Assembly (NCBI GenBank): GCA_049509915.1
Contig: JBEKZL010000132.1
Location: forward strand, 1-20,373
Length of the DNA stretch: 20,373 nt
DNA from: JBEKYD01 sp049509915
GTDB lineage: Bacteria; Acidobacteriota; Terriglobia; Bryobacterales; Bryobacteraceae
Direction: 5' to 3'
The notes under the pieces were generated by a model, which made no database searches, was not told the DNA's origin, and was given only the letters and a program-made list of their open reading frames with translations. Below, piece by piece: positions 6,665 through 15,447 of the stretch. The stretch's first letter is position 1. Each line of letters opens with the position of its first letter. Both the position numbers and the translations under genes were made by a program.

Positions 6665-9600
6665 ATGCGATCTCTTTCCACGTTGTTGGCGATTTGCGCC
6701 CTCTCGGTGTGCTTCAAGCCAGCCTGGGCACAGTCGGCCACCAGCGGCGGTCTCAGCGGAACCGTAAAAGACGCGCAAGACGCCCCCGTTGCGGGCGCCG
6801 CCGTCACGCTCGCGAACCGTTCCACCAACCAGTCCTTCAGCGTCACCACCGATGATAATGGCCGATACCAGTTTCCGCTGCTGCCGCCCGGAACCTATGA
6901 GGTGAAGTTCTCGCTCCAGGGCTTCAAGACCTCCGCCCTGGAGTCGGCCAGCGTCGATGTGTCCGAGACCCCCACGCTCGATGCCATTCTGGAACCGGGA
7001 GGCTCCTCCGAGCAGGTGACCTGCAAGTGCCAGTTCGGCGCCGCCACATCTTCCTCCGGCCAGCTGGTGGACGCCAAGACCATTACCGCCGTTCCGCTGA
7101 CTACCCGCAACTTCACCCACATGCTCTCCCTGGCGTCGGGTTCGGCCGGCGATGTGAACAACGCGGGAAGCCTGGGCAGGGGCACCCAGTCGGTCAACGT
7201 CAATGGGAACACCACCTCGGGCGGGTACACGCTGGATGGCGCCAATGCCCCCAGCGCGGTCCCCAATCCCCACACAATTTCGGAGTTGAAGATCCAAACG
7301 TCTCAATACGACGCCGGCTACGGCGCACAAGTGCCGACGACCAGCCTCGTCACCAAGACAGGAGAGAACGACTTCCATGGCGACGTCTGGGAGTTCGTCC
7401 GCAACGACATCTTCAACGCCAACGCCTTTTTCAATAACACCACCGGACAGCCCAAGCCCACGCTGAGACAGAACCAGTTCGGGGCGACCCTGGGTGGGCC
7501 TATTCGCAGGAACCGTCTATTTTTTTTCGGCTCCTATCAGGGCACGCGCCAGGCCAACGGCCTGGATCCCACCTCGATCTCCAACCCTATCCTGCCGCCT
7601 CTCACCGAGGACCGCTCCCCGGCGGCTCTGGCCGCGCAGTTCTGCCCCGCCAATCACCCGGACGATCCACGCTACCTTTCCTTCGCCGGTGGCAAGCAAC
7701 TCGACTGCGATAACCAGTCCACTTCCACCACCGCGCCGATCAATCCGGTGGCGCTTAACCTGCTCCAGATGCAGCGGCCCGATGGCACTTATCTCATCCC
7801 CGTGCCGCAGACCCTTATTACTTCCGGCTCCAATGCCGGGCTGGGATTCTCCACCTTCAGCCTCCCCTCGACTTATCGCGAGAACCAGTACCTCGCCAAC
7901 GTCGATTACATGCTTTCGCCGAAGAACACGCTTTCTGGCCGCGGCTACATCGTTCCCTTCGATCAGTACCGAACCTTCGGATCGCCCTCCGGTTATCCCG
8001 GCCCCGCTACTCTGCCGGGCGACGGCACCCCCCAGCAACTGGCGGGCTTCGACGGCGTGGCCACGGTGAAACTCACTACCGTGCTGAGCCAGAGGACGGT
8101 GAACGAGGCCCGCATGAGCTACACCCGGAACAGCATGACGGCCTCTAGTGTTGGCATGCCTTCCGCCGCCTCGATCGGGATGACTCCCGCAAATCCGCTC
8201 CTGACGGAACCGCCCGAGATCGACATCCTCGGGGGCCTAGGCACTTTTCGTCTTTTCGGCAACATCGGAAACGACTTCACTTCGGTAACGGAAACCTACT
8301 CCTGGTCGGACAATCTCTCCTGGGTTCGCGGCAATCACACCATTCGCACGGGAACCACGATTCTGACGCAGCAGGCGTCGCGCGAGGATACCGGTTCGGC
8401 CCGCGGCAAGATGACCTTTCAGACATTCAGCGACTTTCTGCTGGGCCTGACCGCCGCCGACAATCTCAGTCCGGCCGGCCGCAGCAATGTCCAATCCATC
8501 CAGACAAATCAGGGCGTGGGGCCCAAAGGCGAAGTACAGTATATCTACCGCGGCTGGTACGGATCCGGATTCGTGCAGGACGATTACAAAGTACACTCGC
8601 GGCTGACCCTCAACTTCGGCCTTCGATGGGAATACATCGTTTCCGCGGAGGATTCCCACGGAACTCTCGGCAATGTGTGGCCTTCACTGCTGAGCCGGAT
8701 GCCCATCCCGCCGCTATCCGGCACGCTGATCGGCAATACCATAGCCTCGAATTACGACCCCAACCTGCTGAATCCGTACACGGGGCAGCGGTTTGGCGCC
8801 CCGCCCTCGGGGGTCTACGTGCGCCCCAGTGCCCAGGCGTACGACAATAACCCGCCGCTCGATGTCTTCGCCCCGCGTTTCGGTTTCGCCTGGCAGCCGT
8901 TCGGCGGGAAAGGACGGCTGGCACTGCGCGGGGGCTATGGGTGGTTCTACCAGGCCGTGTCCATCAGCGGAACCGCCAAGGGGATTCCATACTCTTCCGC
9001 TCCGCCGTTCGCACAGGCTTTCGGCAACACGGATTCTAGCAACGGTTCCTCTTCATTCGCCCAGCCCTTCCCGGAAACGACGCTGGGCTGGATCCTCCGC
9101 ACGCCGACCTCTCAGCTCTCCGATAAGGTGCTGGGGCCGGATTTCGCCATCCCCCGGCTGCAGCAATATAATGCCAGCGCGCAACTCCGCCTCACCCGGA
9201 CGCTCTCGCTCGATCTCGGTTATGTCGGCTCCCAGGGAACCCATCTGCTCGCTTCCCGCGGACTAAACCAGTCTATCCTGGCCTCGCCTTCGAATCCGGT
9301 GAACTGCGGTTACGATGGCGTTCCCTCCGATTGCATCACCACCAACACCGCGGCCAATGCGGCGCTGCGGGTTCCCGTCATGGGCGAAACCCCCACGGCC
9401 CTTTCGACCAGCGAATTCAGCGGTGCGTCCTCGTACAACAGCTTGCAGGCGACGCTGCGCAGACGCGTCTCGCGCGGCCTGACGTTTCAAGCCGCTTACA
9501 CGCTGGCCCGCGCCGAAAGTGCCACCAGCGTCTATAACGACCAGACGAAGCCGTCGTTCGACTGGGGACGGAGTTCCTTCGACCGCACGCATCGCTTCAT

Positions 9601-10156
9601 CGCCAACCTCGGTTACACCATACCGGCCCTCGGCGGGATTGGCCCGATCGCCGGATGGCTCTCGCGGGATTGGGCAGCTTCCGGCATCTTTACCGTCCAG
9701 ACCGGGGTGCCGCTGACGCTCACCGATCCGAACGGCGGCAGCGTCTACGGCAACGCCGGCACATCGACTGTCACTCTCTGTCCTGGTGCTTCGCCCCGGT
9801 ATCTCGCAACGACCGGCAGTACCGAAGCGCGGTTGAACGATTGGGTCGACAGCTCCGCCGTGTGCGCCGCCCCGGCCATTGGCGCCGATGGTTCGACTGG
9901 CTATGGCAATACGGGTATCGGCGTCATGAACGGTCCCGGACAGTTGAATACGGATTTCTCCCTGGCTAAGACGATGGTGGTGGGCGGCCTTCGCGAGAAC
10001 GCCGTCCTGTTGTTTCGCGTCGAAATGTACAACGCTCTCAACCATCCCCAGTTCGCGATTCCCGGCACGACCTTGGGGAACGCCACCTTCAGCGTGATCA
10101 CGCAGACCTCGGTGGCGCCGCGCATGATTCAGTTCGGGCTGAAGTACCTTTTCTAG
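6665..10156 (+). CDS. TonB-dependent receptor, Oar-like, with carboxypeptidase-regulatory-like domain
   Basis: This 1163-residue outer-membrane protein starts with a Sec signal peptide (residues 1-22, ending PAWA-QS). A carboxypeptidase-regulatory-like beta-sandwich follows (about 28-110: GGLSGTVKDAQDAPVAGAAV, DDNGRYQFPLLPPGTYEV). The plug region contains PLTTRNFTHMLSLASG (144-159) and LDGANAPSAVPNPHTISELK. A long beta-barrel ends in the terminal aromatic signature QFGLKYLF. This is the Oar-like receptor type much expanded in Acidobacteriota, thought to import large substrates such as oligosaccharides or peptides. ATG 6665 has AGGAG at 6651-6655. No SusD-like partner is present. The neighbouring hydrolase suggests a glycan ligand, but that is inference only. 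Confidence 0.92.
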   Translation: MRSLSTLLAICALSVCFKPAWAQSATSGGLSGTVKDAQDAPVAGAAVTLANRSTNQSFSVTTDDNGRYQFPLLPPGTYEVKFSLQGFKTSALESASVDVSETPTLDAILEPGGSSEQVTCKCQFGAATSSSGQLVDAKTITAVPLTTRNFTHMLSLASGSAGDVNNAGSLGRGTQSVNVNGNTTSGGYTLDGANAPSAVPNPHTISELKIQTSQYDAGYGAQVPTTSLVTKTGENDFHGDVWEFVRNDIFNANAFFNNTTGQPKPTLRQNQFGATLGGPIRRNRLFFFGSYQGTRQANGLDPTSISNPILPPLTEDRSPAALAAQFCPANHPDDPRYLSFAGGKQLDCDNQSTSTTAPINPVALNLLQMQRPDGTYLIPVPQTLITSGSNAGLGFSTFSLPSTYRENQYLANVDYMLSPKNTLSGRGYIVPFDQYRTFGSPSGYPGPATLPGDGTPQQLAGFDGVATVKLTTVLSQRTVNEARMSYTRNSMTASSVGMPSAASIGMTPANPLLTEPPEIDILGGLGTFRLFGNIGNDFTSVTETYSWSDNLSWVRGNHTIRTGTTILTQQASREDTGSARGKMTFQTFSDFLLGLTAADNLSPAGRSNVQSIQTNQGVGPKGEVQYIYRGWYGSGFVQDDYKVHSRLTLNFGLRWEYIVSAEDSHGTLGNVWPSLLSRMPIPPLSGTLIGNTIASNYDPNLLNPYTGQRFGAPPSGVYVRPSAQAYDNNPPLDVFAPRFGFAWQPFGGKGRLALRGGYGWFYQAVSISGTAKGIPYSSAPPFAQAFGNTDSSNGSSSFAQPFPETTLGWILRTPTSQLSDKVLGPDFAIPRLQQYNASAQLRLTRTLSLDLGYVGSQGTHLLASRGLNQSILASPSNPVNCGYDGVPSDCITTNTAANAALRVPVMGETPTALSTSEFSGASSYNSLQATLRRRVSRGLTFQAAYTLARAESATSVYNDQTKPSFDWGRSSFDRTHRFIANLGYTIPALGGIGPIAGWLSRDWAASGIFTVQTGVPLTLTDPNGGSVYGNAGTSTVTLCPGASPRYLATTGSTEARLNDWVDSSAVCAAPAIGADGSTGYGNTGIGVMNGPGQLNTDFSLAKTMVVGGLRENAVLLFRVEMYNALNHPQFAIPGTTLGNATFSVITQTSVAPRMIQFGLKYLF

Positions 10157-10219
10157 CTGTGCGATCGTACCGGCCCATGGCGCACATAGCACGGGCCTGG
10201 AATGGCGGCGGCCGGTGAA

Positions 10220-10228
10220 TGGTAAACT
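10220..10228 (+). promoter_or_regulatory. Extended -10 promoter of typA
   Basis: TGGTAAACT (TGn plus TAAACT at 10223-10228) lies 55 bases before ATG 10284. The leader contains no clear Shine-Dalgarno motif; CCACCCCTTAAATCGCACCC directly precedes the start. Confidence 0.35.
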
Positions 10229-10283
10229 GAAAGCAGTAGCGGCTGGTCCGCCACATCCAAGCTCCACCCCTTAAATCGCACCC

Positions 10284-12080
10284 ATGAATAATGGCACTCA
10301 CCCGATCCGCAATATAGCTATCGTCGCCCACGTTGACCACGGCAAGACTACCCTGGTCGATGCCATGCTCAACCAAAGCGGCATTTTCCGTGCCAATGAA
10401 GAACACGCCGAGCGCGTGATGGATTCCAACGAGCTCGAGCGCGAGCGCGGCATTACCATCCTGGCGAAGATCACCGGCGTGCGTTACCACGGTGTCAAAA
10501 TCAACATCGTCGATACCCCCGGCCACAGCGATTTTGGCGGCGAAGTGGAGCGGTCGCTCAAAATCGTCGATGGCGTGATGCTGCTGGTCGATGCCAGCGA
10601 AGGGCCTCTGCCGCAAACCCGCTACGTGTTGGGGAAGGCGCTCGAATCGCGCCTGCCGCCGATCGTGGTGATCAACAAAATCGACCGGCAGGACGCGCGC
10701 TGCCAGGAAGTCCTCAACGAGATCTACGATCTGTTCATCGACCTCGGCGCCGACGAGGACCAGCTCGATTTTCCGGTGTTGTACACCATCGCGAAGACCG
10801 GTGTCGCCAAGTTGTCCCTCGACGATCCCTCCGATGATCTCCGGCCCCTTTTCGATGCCATATTGAAGTACATTCCCGCCCCCACGGGCGACCCTGAAGG
10901 CGTCTTGCAGATGCTGGTGGCGAATTTGGACTACTCGGACTACCTGGGCCGGCTGGCGATCGGCCGGGTATTCAACGGCGCACTCCGCTTCGGCGATGCC
11001 GTGGCCATCGCCAAACGCGACGGTACGCTTCAAACAACCAAAATCACCAAGCTTTATTCGTTTGAAGGCCTCAAGAGGGTGGATGAAACTCTCGCCCAAC
11101 CCGGCGACATCCTCGCCATCGCCGGCGTCGAAGGCATTACCATCGGCGAAACCGTAACCAGCGCCGAAACTCCCCTGCCTTTGCCACATGTTCAGATCGA
11201 CGAGCCGACTATCGCCATGGCCTTCACCATCAACACTTCGCCTTTTGTCGGGCGCGAAGGCCAGTGGGTCACGTCGCGCAATTTGCGGGAGCGGCTCGAC
11301 AAGGAACTCCTCACCAACGTCTCCATTCGCGTCGAGGAATTGGGCCACGACACCTTCAAAGTAATGGGGCGCGGGGAACTGCAACTCGCCATCCTGATCG
11401 AGATGATGCGCAGGGAAGGTTATGAACTGGCTGTAGGCAAGCCGGAAATCCTCACCCGGACCGTGGAAGGGAAGACTCAGGAGCCGGTGGAACTGCTGGT
11501 AGTCGACTGCCCCGAACAGTTTCTCGGCGTCATGATTGAAAAGCTGGGTTCCCGCAAGGGCAAAATGAGCAAAATGGTCAATCACGGATCGGGCCGCGTG
11601 CGCCTCGAATTCGAGGTGCCGTCCCGGGGCCTGATCGGCTTGCGGAGCGAGGTTCTGACCGACACTCGCGGCACGGCCATCATGAACGCGCTCTTTCAGG
11701 GATACATCGACTGGCAGGGCGAAATTCCTACTCGTCCTACCGGGTCCCTGGTGGCCGATCGCCCAGGCAAAGCCACCGGTCACGCCATCTTCAACCTTCA
11801 GGAGCGGGGCGAGATTTTCGTGACTCCCGGCACTGAAGTCTATGAAGGCATGGTGGTCGGCGAGAATGCTCGGGACCGCGACCTCGACGTCAACATCGTC
11901 AAGGAAAAGAAGCTCACCAATATGCGCGCCTCCACCGCGGACGAGGCCATCCGCCTGGTGCCCCCTCGGATCCTCAATCTGGAACAAGCCATCGAGTTTA
12001 TCCGCGACGATGAATTCGTCGAAGTGACGCCGTATTCCATCCGTTTGCGCAAGAAGACATTGAAGGCAAATCAGCGCTAG
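10284..12080 (+). CDS. typA: Ribosome-associated GTPase TypA/BipA
   Basis: This is a 598-residue translational GTPase related to EF-G and LepA. It binds ribosomes and aids 50S assembly and growth under stress or cold. The G domain is complete: AHVDHGKTT (15-23, P-loop), RGITI switch region (55-59), DTPGH (77-81) and NKID (131-134). The EF-Tu-like domain 2 is followed by the EF-G domains III and V, then the TypA-specific C-terminal domain, with landmarks VMGRGELQLAILIEMMRREG, PSRGLIGLRSEVLTDTRGT and the closing RPPRILN-like segment RLVPPRILNLEQAIEFI. Length is normal for the family. The stop overlaps the stop of the convergent regulator gene by four bases (CTAG). Confidence 0.97.
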   Translation: MNNGTHPIRNIAIVAHVDHGKTTLVDAMLNQSGIFRANEEHAERVMDSNELERERGITILAKITGVRYHGVKINIVDTPGHSDFGGEVERSLKIVDGVMLLVDASEGPLPQTRYVLGKALESRLPPIVVINKIDRQDARCQEVLNEIYDLFIDLGADEDQLDFPVLYTIAKTGVAKLSLDDPSDDLRPLFDAILKYIPAPTGDPEGVLQMLVANLDYSDYLGRLAIGRVFNGALRFGDAVAIAKRDGTLQTTKITKLYSFEGLKRVDETLAQPGDILAIAGVEGITIGETVTSAETPLPLPHVQIDEPTIAMAFTINTSPFVGREGQWVTSRNLRERLDKELLTNVSIRVEELGHDTFKVMGRGELQLAILIEMMRREGYELAVGKPEILTRTVEGKTQEPVELLVVDCPEQFLGVMIEKLGSRKGKMSKMVNHGSGRVRLEFEVPSRGLIGLRSEVLTDTRGTAIMNALFQGYIDWQGEIPTRPTGSLVADRPGKATGHAIFNLQERGEIFVTPGTEVYEGMVVGENARDRDLDVNIVKEKKLTNMRASTADEAIRLVPPRILNLEQAIEFIRDDEFVEVTPYSIRLRKKTLKANQR

Positions 12081-13171
12081 CCACATCGCGCAAACCCACC
12101 GAGGCTTCGCACTTTGGCGGAAAGCGTGGTCCGTTTCAGCCCCAGCATTTCTGCGGCCGCTTTCTTGTTGCCGCCGGTCCTGCGAAGAGCCTGCTCCAGG
12201 ATACTGCGCTCGATCCGGGCCAGCGTCTCCTCATAGTTCAGCCCTTCCTCCGGGAGCCGGGGAAGCCGGCCGGAGACTTCCGGCGAACGTAGGTTCTCCA
12301 GTGGTGGGAAATCGCTTTCAGTTAATTCCCGCCGCTCGCCACTCAGAGCGATCGCCATCTCCAGGGCGTTTTCCAGTTGACGAACGTTGCCGGGCCAGGA
12401 TTCAGCTTGCAGCCGCGCCAGCGCCGCCGCAGTCAAACTCTTTACAGGCAAGCCCTCGACGGCGCAGATTCTAGCGGCTAAATACCTGGCCAGTAGAGGG
12501 ATATCTCCCTTTCGATCACGCAAAGGGGGCATCGGAAGAGGTACCACGTTCAGACGATAGTAAAGGTCCTCCCGAAACCTTCCCTCCTCGACTCGGGCCG
12601 CCAGATCGCAATTAGTAGCAGCCACCACGCGCACCTCGGCGCGTATGGTTTCCGAGCTCCCCAGACGTTGAAACTCTCGCTCCTGCAACACGCGGAGCAG
12701 TTTGGTTTGTAGGTTGATGGGTAACTCGCCGATTTCGTCCAGGAACAAGGTTCCCCCATGGGCCTCTTCGAACCGGCCGGCACGGGACTGTAGGGCTCCG
12801 GTGAAAGCACCCCGCACGTAACCGAACAACTCGGCTTCAATTAGCGTTTCCGGCAACGCGCTACAGTTCACTGCGACCCAGGACGCGTAGCGTCGGGGAC
12901 CCGCCAAGTGCAGCGCCCGGGCCGCAACCTCTTTGCCGGTGCCGGACTCGCCGGTGATCAGAACTGTCGCCCGGCGCGCTGCAACCAGGCTGATGATCTC
13001 GATTACTTGTTGAATCTGGGGGCTGTCCCCTACCAGGCTCTGCCGCCACCCTTCTCGGCCGAGGGTTTCACCGCTGAGCTGGAAAGGATCATTAACATGT
13101 TGATTATCAAAAAAATAAGCATCGGCGCCGGAGCTCCGGCGGCTTTCCAAACGATCTGGTCGGGGCGCCAT
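12077..13171 (-). CDS. Sigma-54 interaction (AAA+) Fis-type transcriptional activator, no receiver domain
   Basis: This enhancer-binding-type activator has a short N-terminus of about 48 residues and no receiver, GAF or PAS domain. The AAA+ core carries Walker A GESGTGK, the sigma-54-contacting GAFTGA loop intact, Walker B GGTLFLDE and the arginine-finger region REDLYYRLNVVPLPMPPLRD. The C-terminus has a Fis-type helix-turn-helix (GGNKKAAAEMLGLKRTTLSAK). It should therefore remodel sigma-54 holoenzyme. The domain make-up and the position next to flagellar genes fit a flagellar-cascade activator, in which case it would be controlled by expression level or a partner protein. GTG 13174 and ATG 13171 are adjacent in frame; I use the ATG because the predicted sigma-28 start point is close to it. 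No sigma-54 site (GG-N10-GC type) was found nearby, so its targets lie elsewhere. Confidence 0.88.
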   Translation of the reverse strand: MAPRPDRLESRRSSGADAYFFDNQHVNDPFQLSGETLGREGWRQSLVGDSPQIQQVIEIISLVAARRATVLITGESGTGKEVAARALHLAGPRRYASWVAVNCSALPETLIEAELFGYVRGAFTGALQSRAGRFEEAHGGTLFLDEIGELPINLQTKLLRVLQEREFQRLGSSETIRAEVRVVAATNCDLAARVEEGRFREDLYYRLNVVPLPMPPLRDRKGDIPLLARYLAARICAVEGLPVKSLTAAALARLQAESWPGNVRQLENALEMAIALSGERRELTESDFPPLENLRSPEVSGRLPRLPEEGLNYEETLARIERSILEQALRRTGGNKKAAAEMLGLKRTTLSAKVRSLGGFARCG

Positions 13172-13180
13172 CACAGCTCA

Positions 13181-13207
13181 GAATCGGCGGGCTGCCGGAA
13201 AACTTTA
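13181..13207 (-). promoter_or_regulatory. Sigma-28 (FliA) type promoter of the activator gene
   Basis: On the minus strand, TAAAGTTT (13207-13200) is an exact match to the enterobacterial sigma-28 -35 consensus. It is followed by the standard 11-base spacer and GCCGATTC (13188-13181), which matches GCCGATAA at six of eight positions. Transcription would start about at the first codons of the activator, implying a leaderless message. Confidence 0.65.
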
Positions 13208-13240
13208 TACGATTCCTCACAAGACCTTCTATCGATGCGC

Positions 13241-13268
13241 TAAAGAATTGCGCTGGCGGCGCCGATAT
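13241..13268 (+). promoter_or_regulatory. Sigma-28 (FliA) type promoter of flgM operon
   Basis: TAAAGAAT (13241-13248) and GCCGATAT (13261-13268) match six and seven of eight consensus positions, with a 12-base spacer instead of 11. It lies 46 bases before the flgM start, and sigma-28 control of flgM is a known feature in enterobacteria. Confidence 0.6.
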
Positions 13269-13314
13269 GTTGTCTAGCCGGGGAACTAACCGGCGGCCGG
13301 AGAGCGATTCGCAG

Positions 13315-13614
13315 ATGAGAGTATACAACTCCAACGTCAGCGGCGGAACAGCCGCGGGAACGGATAGGACCTTAGAATCCCGCGGAACGGAAGCGGCCTC
13401 GGGAAAAACAGGCGCTTCCTCAAGCTCGGCTGGTGACCGGGTCGAACTGTCGCAGGCCCTGGGCAGTCTGGCCAAAGCGATGTCGGCGGACAGTGCGAGG
13501 CGGACCAGCCAGGTCGCCTCGCTCGCGGCCCAGTACCAGAGCGGTAACTACCGGCCCGATTCGCAAGCCACCAGTAGAAGCATGGTGAGCGAAGCGTTAG
13601 CCGGCGGAGGGTAG
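13315..13614 (+). CDS. flgM: Anti-sigma-28 factor FlgM
   Basis: This 99-residue FlgM homologue binds FliA (sigma-28) and is exported through the finished hook, releasing sigma-28 for late genes. The N-terminal half is low-complexity, rich in Gly, Ser, Thr and Ala, as in the disordered FlgM export region. The conserved half starts at DRVELSQALGSLAKAM and ends RTSQVASLAAQYQSGNYRPD-SQATSRSMVSEAL, the sigma-binding helices. I use ATG 13315 (GGAGAG at 13299-13304). An earlier in-frame ATG at 13267 falls inside the promoter -10 element and would not be transcribed. It is first in an operon with flgN, flgK and flgL. Confidence 0.85.
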   Translation: MRVYNSNVSGGTAAGTDRTLESRGTEAASGKTGASSSSAGDRVELSQALGSLAKAMSADSARRTSQVASLAAQYQSGNYRPDSQATSRSMVSEALAGGG

Positions 13615-13619
13615 GCATA

Positions 13620-13970
13620 GTGGCGAGCGCCGACCAGCCCGACACTGCTCTTGCCCGGGTGACGCGACGGGTGGAACAAGCGTGTGACTTGCTGGTGGCG
13701 GCCACGCCCGCAGCGATGGCGCAAAGCCCAGCGGTCCTGGCGGAGGCCGTATCCGAGCTTCGGGACCTGCGACAGCGGATTGGGCTGTTCCGGGGACCGG
13801 AGGCGCGGAGTTTACGAAATGCGGTGCTGAAAGCGCGCCGGCTGCTCGAGCAGGCCGCCCGCTTCCATGCTCGTTGGCAGACGATGCTGGCCGCCATGAG
13901 CGTCGGCTACAACGCGCAGGGCAGCCCGGCGGAGATACCTTCACGGAGGCGGAGTTTCTGGGAAGGATGA
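13620..13970 (+). CDS. flgN: FlgN-like flagellar export chaperone
   Basis: This 116-residue, mostly helical and arginine/alanine-rich protein has the size and closing pattern of FlgN chaperones. Its C-terminal part is LLEQAARFHARWQTMLAAMS followed by VGYNAQG, resembling the family's client-binding end. FlgN keeps FlgK and FlgL soluble and delivers them to the export gate, and both clients are encoded immediately downstream. The start is GTG 13620, 5 bases after the flgM stop, and flgK begins 6 bases after its stop. The sequence is divergent, so position carries much of the assignment. Confidence 0.7.
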   Translation: MASADQPDTALARVTRRVEQACDLLVAATPAAMAQSPAVLAEAVSELRDLRQRIGLFRGPEARSLRNAVLKARRLLEQAARFHARWQTMLAAMSVGYNAQGSPAEIPSRRRSFWEG

Positions 13971-13976
13971 CATAGC

Positions 13977-15440
13977 GTGTCGAGTATTCTCTCTACCCTA
14001 CTGGTATCGGCCGGCGCGCTGGATGCGTACAGCCAGTCTTTGGAGGTAGTCCAGAACAACGTCTCTAACGCCAGCACACCCGGCTATGCGGCGCAGACGC
14101 AGAGTCTCGTGGCGGAGGCCTTTAGCCCGACTGGAGGCTTGCAAGGCGGTGTGCAGGCCGGCGAGGTGGTCAGTTCGCGTAACGATTATGCGGAACAGAC
14201 CTATCGGCAGCAGAACACCGAGCTCGGCACGGCCACGCAAGACGTTTCGAGTTTGACCTCCTTGCAGACGGTTTTCTCCATTTCCGGCAACACCGGGATT
14301 TCACACTCGCTCAATAATCTGTTATCGAGTTTCTCGGCATGGGCGGAATCGCCGACCGATACCACCTCGCAGCAGTCGGTGCTGAACAACGCCAGCGATC
14401 TGGCGTCGGCCTTTCAGCAGGCGGCATCGAGCCTGGACTCCATCCGGCGAAACACGGAATCGCAGATTGGCGACACCGTGGACCAGATCAACCAACTGGC
14501 CGGGCAACTCGCCAAGTACAACGATCAAATTATGAATGGCGACACCAGCGACGCGGGGCTGGACGCGCAGATTCATTCGACGCTCGATCAGTTGTCTCAA
14601 TACGTCAATTTCACGGCTACCAAACAGGCGAACAACACCTACTCCGTGCTGATTAACGGGCAATCTCCGCTGGTCATGGATAATCAGGTATTTCAGATCA
14701 GCGATCGGATGGTCCAACCGACCAATCCGCCGCCGACCAATTCGGGTGCATCCTCCCCGCCGGCCCTGGCCCAAATCACGGCGTCCGATGGCACCGACAT
14801 CACCGCCCAAATTACCGGCGGACAACTTGGCTCCTTACTCAACTTTCGGAACGTGGTGTTGCCGTCCTATATCGGCGACGCCTACCAACAGGGCAGCCTC
14901 AACACCATGGCGCAACAGTTTGCCGATACGGTGAACAACACCCTGACGTCAGGCGAGATATCTAGTGGACCTCCAGCAGTCAACGGCATTCCGCTTTTCA
15001 CCTACGACACCACCAACAACACTAACGTGGCGGCATCCCTGGCGGTCAATCCCGGCATCACGGCAGGTCAACTGGCCCCCATTTCCACGGCCGGGGGAAC
15101 CACGGTTTCCAACGGTGTGGCTCTGTCACTAGCGCAACTGGCCACCCCGCAGACCGCTGCCGATGAGATCAACGGCGAGAGCTACACCCAGTATTACGGG
15201 GACATGGCCACCGAAGTCGGCAATCAGCTCCAAGCTGCCACCAACGAACAGACGGTGCAGCAATCGGCGGTTGCTCAGGCACAGAACCTGCTGCAACAAA
15301 CCTCGGGCGTGAATCTCGATGAGGAAGCGGTGACCCTCGTGCAGTTTCAACGGGCGTATGAAGCGAATTCTCAAATGGTGAACGTGCTGGACACACTAAC
15401 CGCCGACACCATCAACATGCTGTCCGCGGCGACCGCGTGA
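13977..15440 (+). CDS. flgK: Flagellar hook-associated protein 1, FlgK
   Basis: This 487-residue axial protein forms the first hook-filament junction ring. The N-terminal rod-like signature is clear: ALDAYSQSLEVVQNNVSNAS followed by TPGYAAQTQSLV. The middle has SAWAESPTD with the coiled-coil D0/D1 helices (QIGDTVDQINQLAGQLAKYN). The C-terminus has SGVNLDEEAVTLVQFQRAYE and ANSQMVNVLDTLTADTINML, the matching axial helix. It is slightly shorter than enterobacterial FlgK, with a reduced variable domain. The start is GTG 13977 with GGAAGGA at 13961-13967. Export is chaperone-dependent, without a cleaved signal peptide. Confidence 0.95.
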   Translation: MSSILSTLLVSAGALDAYSQSLEVVQNNVSNASTPGYAAQTQSLVAEAFSPTGGLQGGVQAGEVVSSRNDYAEQTYRQQNTELGTATQDVSSLTSLQTVFSISGNTGISHSLNNLLSSFSAWAESPTDTTSQQSVLNNASDLASAFQQAASSLDSIRRNTESQIGDTVDQINQLAGQLAKYNDQIMNGDTSDAGLDAQIHSTLDQLSQYVNFTATKQANNTYSVLINGQSPLVMDNQVFQISDRMVQPTNPPPTNSGASSPPALAQITASDGTDITAQITGGQLGSLLNFRNVVLPSYIGDAYQQGSLNTMAQQFADTVNNTLTSGEISSGPPAVNGIPLFTYDTTNNTNVAASLAVNPGITAGQLAPISTAGGTTVSNGVALSLAQLATPQTAADEINGESYTQYYGDMATEVGNQLQAATNEQTVQQSAVAQAQNLLQQTSGVNLDEEAVTLVQFQRAYEANSQMVNVLDTLTADTINMLSAATA

Positions 15441-15447
15441 GGCGGTT

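Noticed and set aside
9263..10267. A 334-codon minus-strand frame opposite the receptor gene
   Set aside because: It is a shadow of the receptor beta-barrel coding sequence with low-complexity Arg/Gly-rich content and no motif.
10098..12086. A 662-codon open frame antisense to typA
   Set aside because: It mirrors the codon structure of typA exactly, has no recognisable domain, and its length follows from high-GC third positions.
13267..13269. ATG 13267 as the start of flgM
   Set aside because: It overlaps the sigma-28 -10 element, so it would not be transcribed; ATG 13315 has a better ribosome-binding site and begins at the usual FlgM N-terminus.
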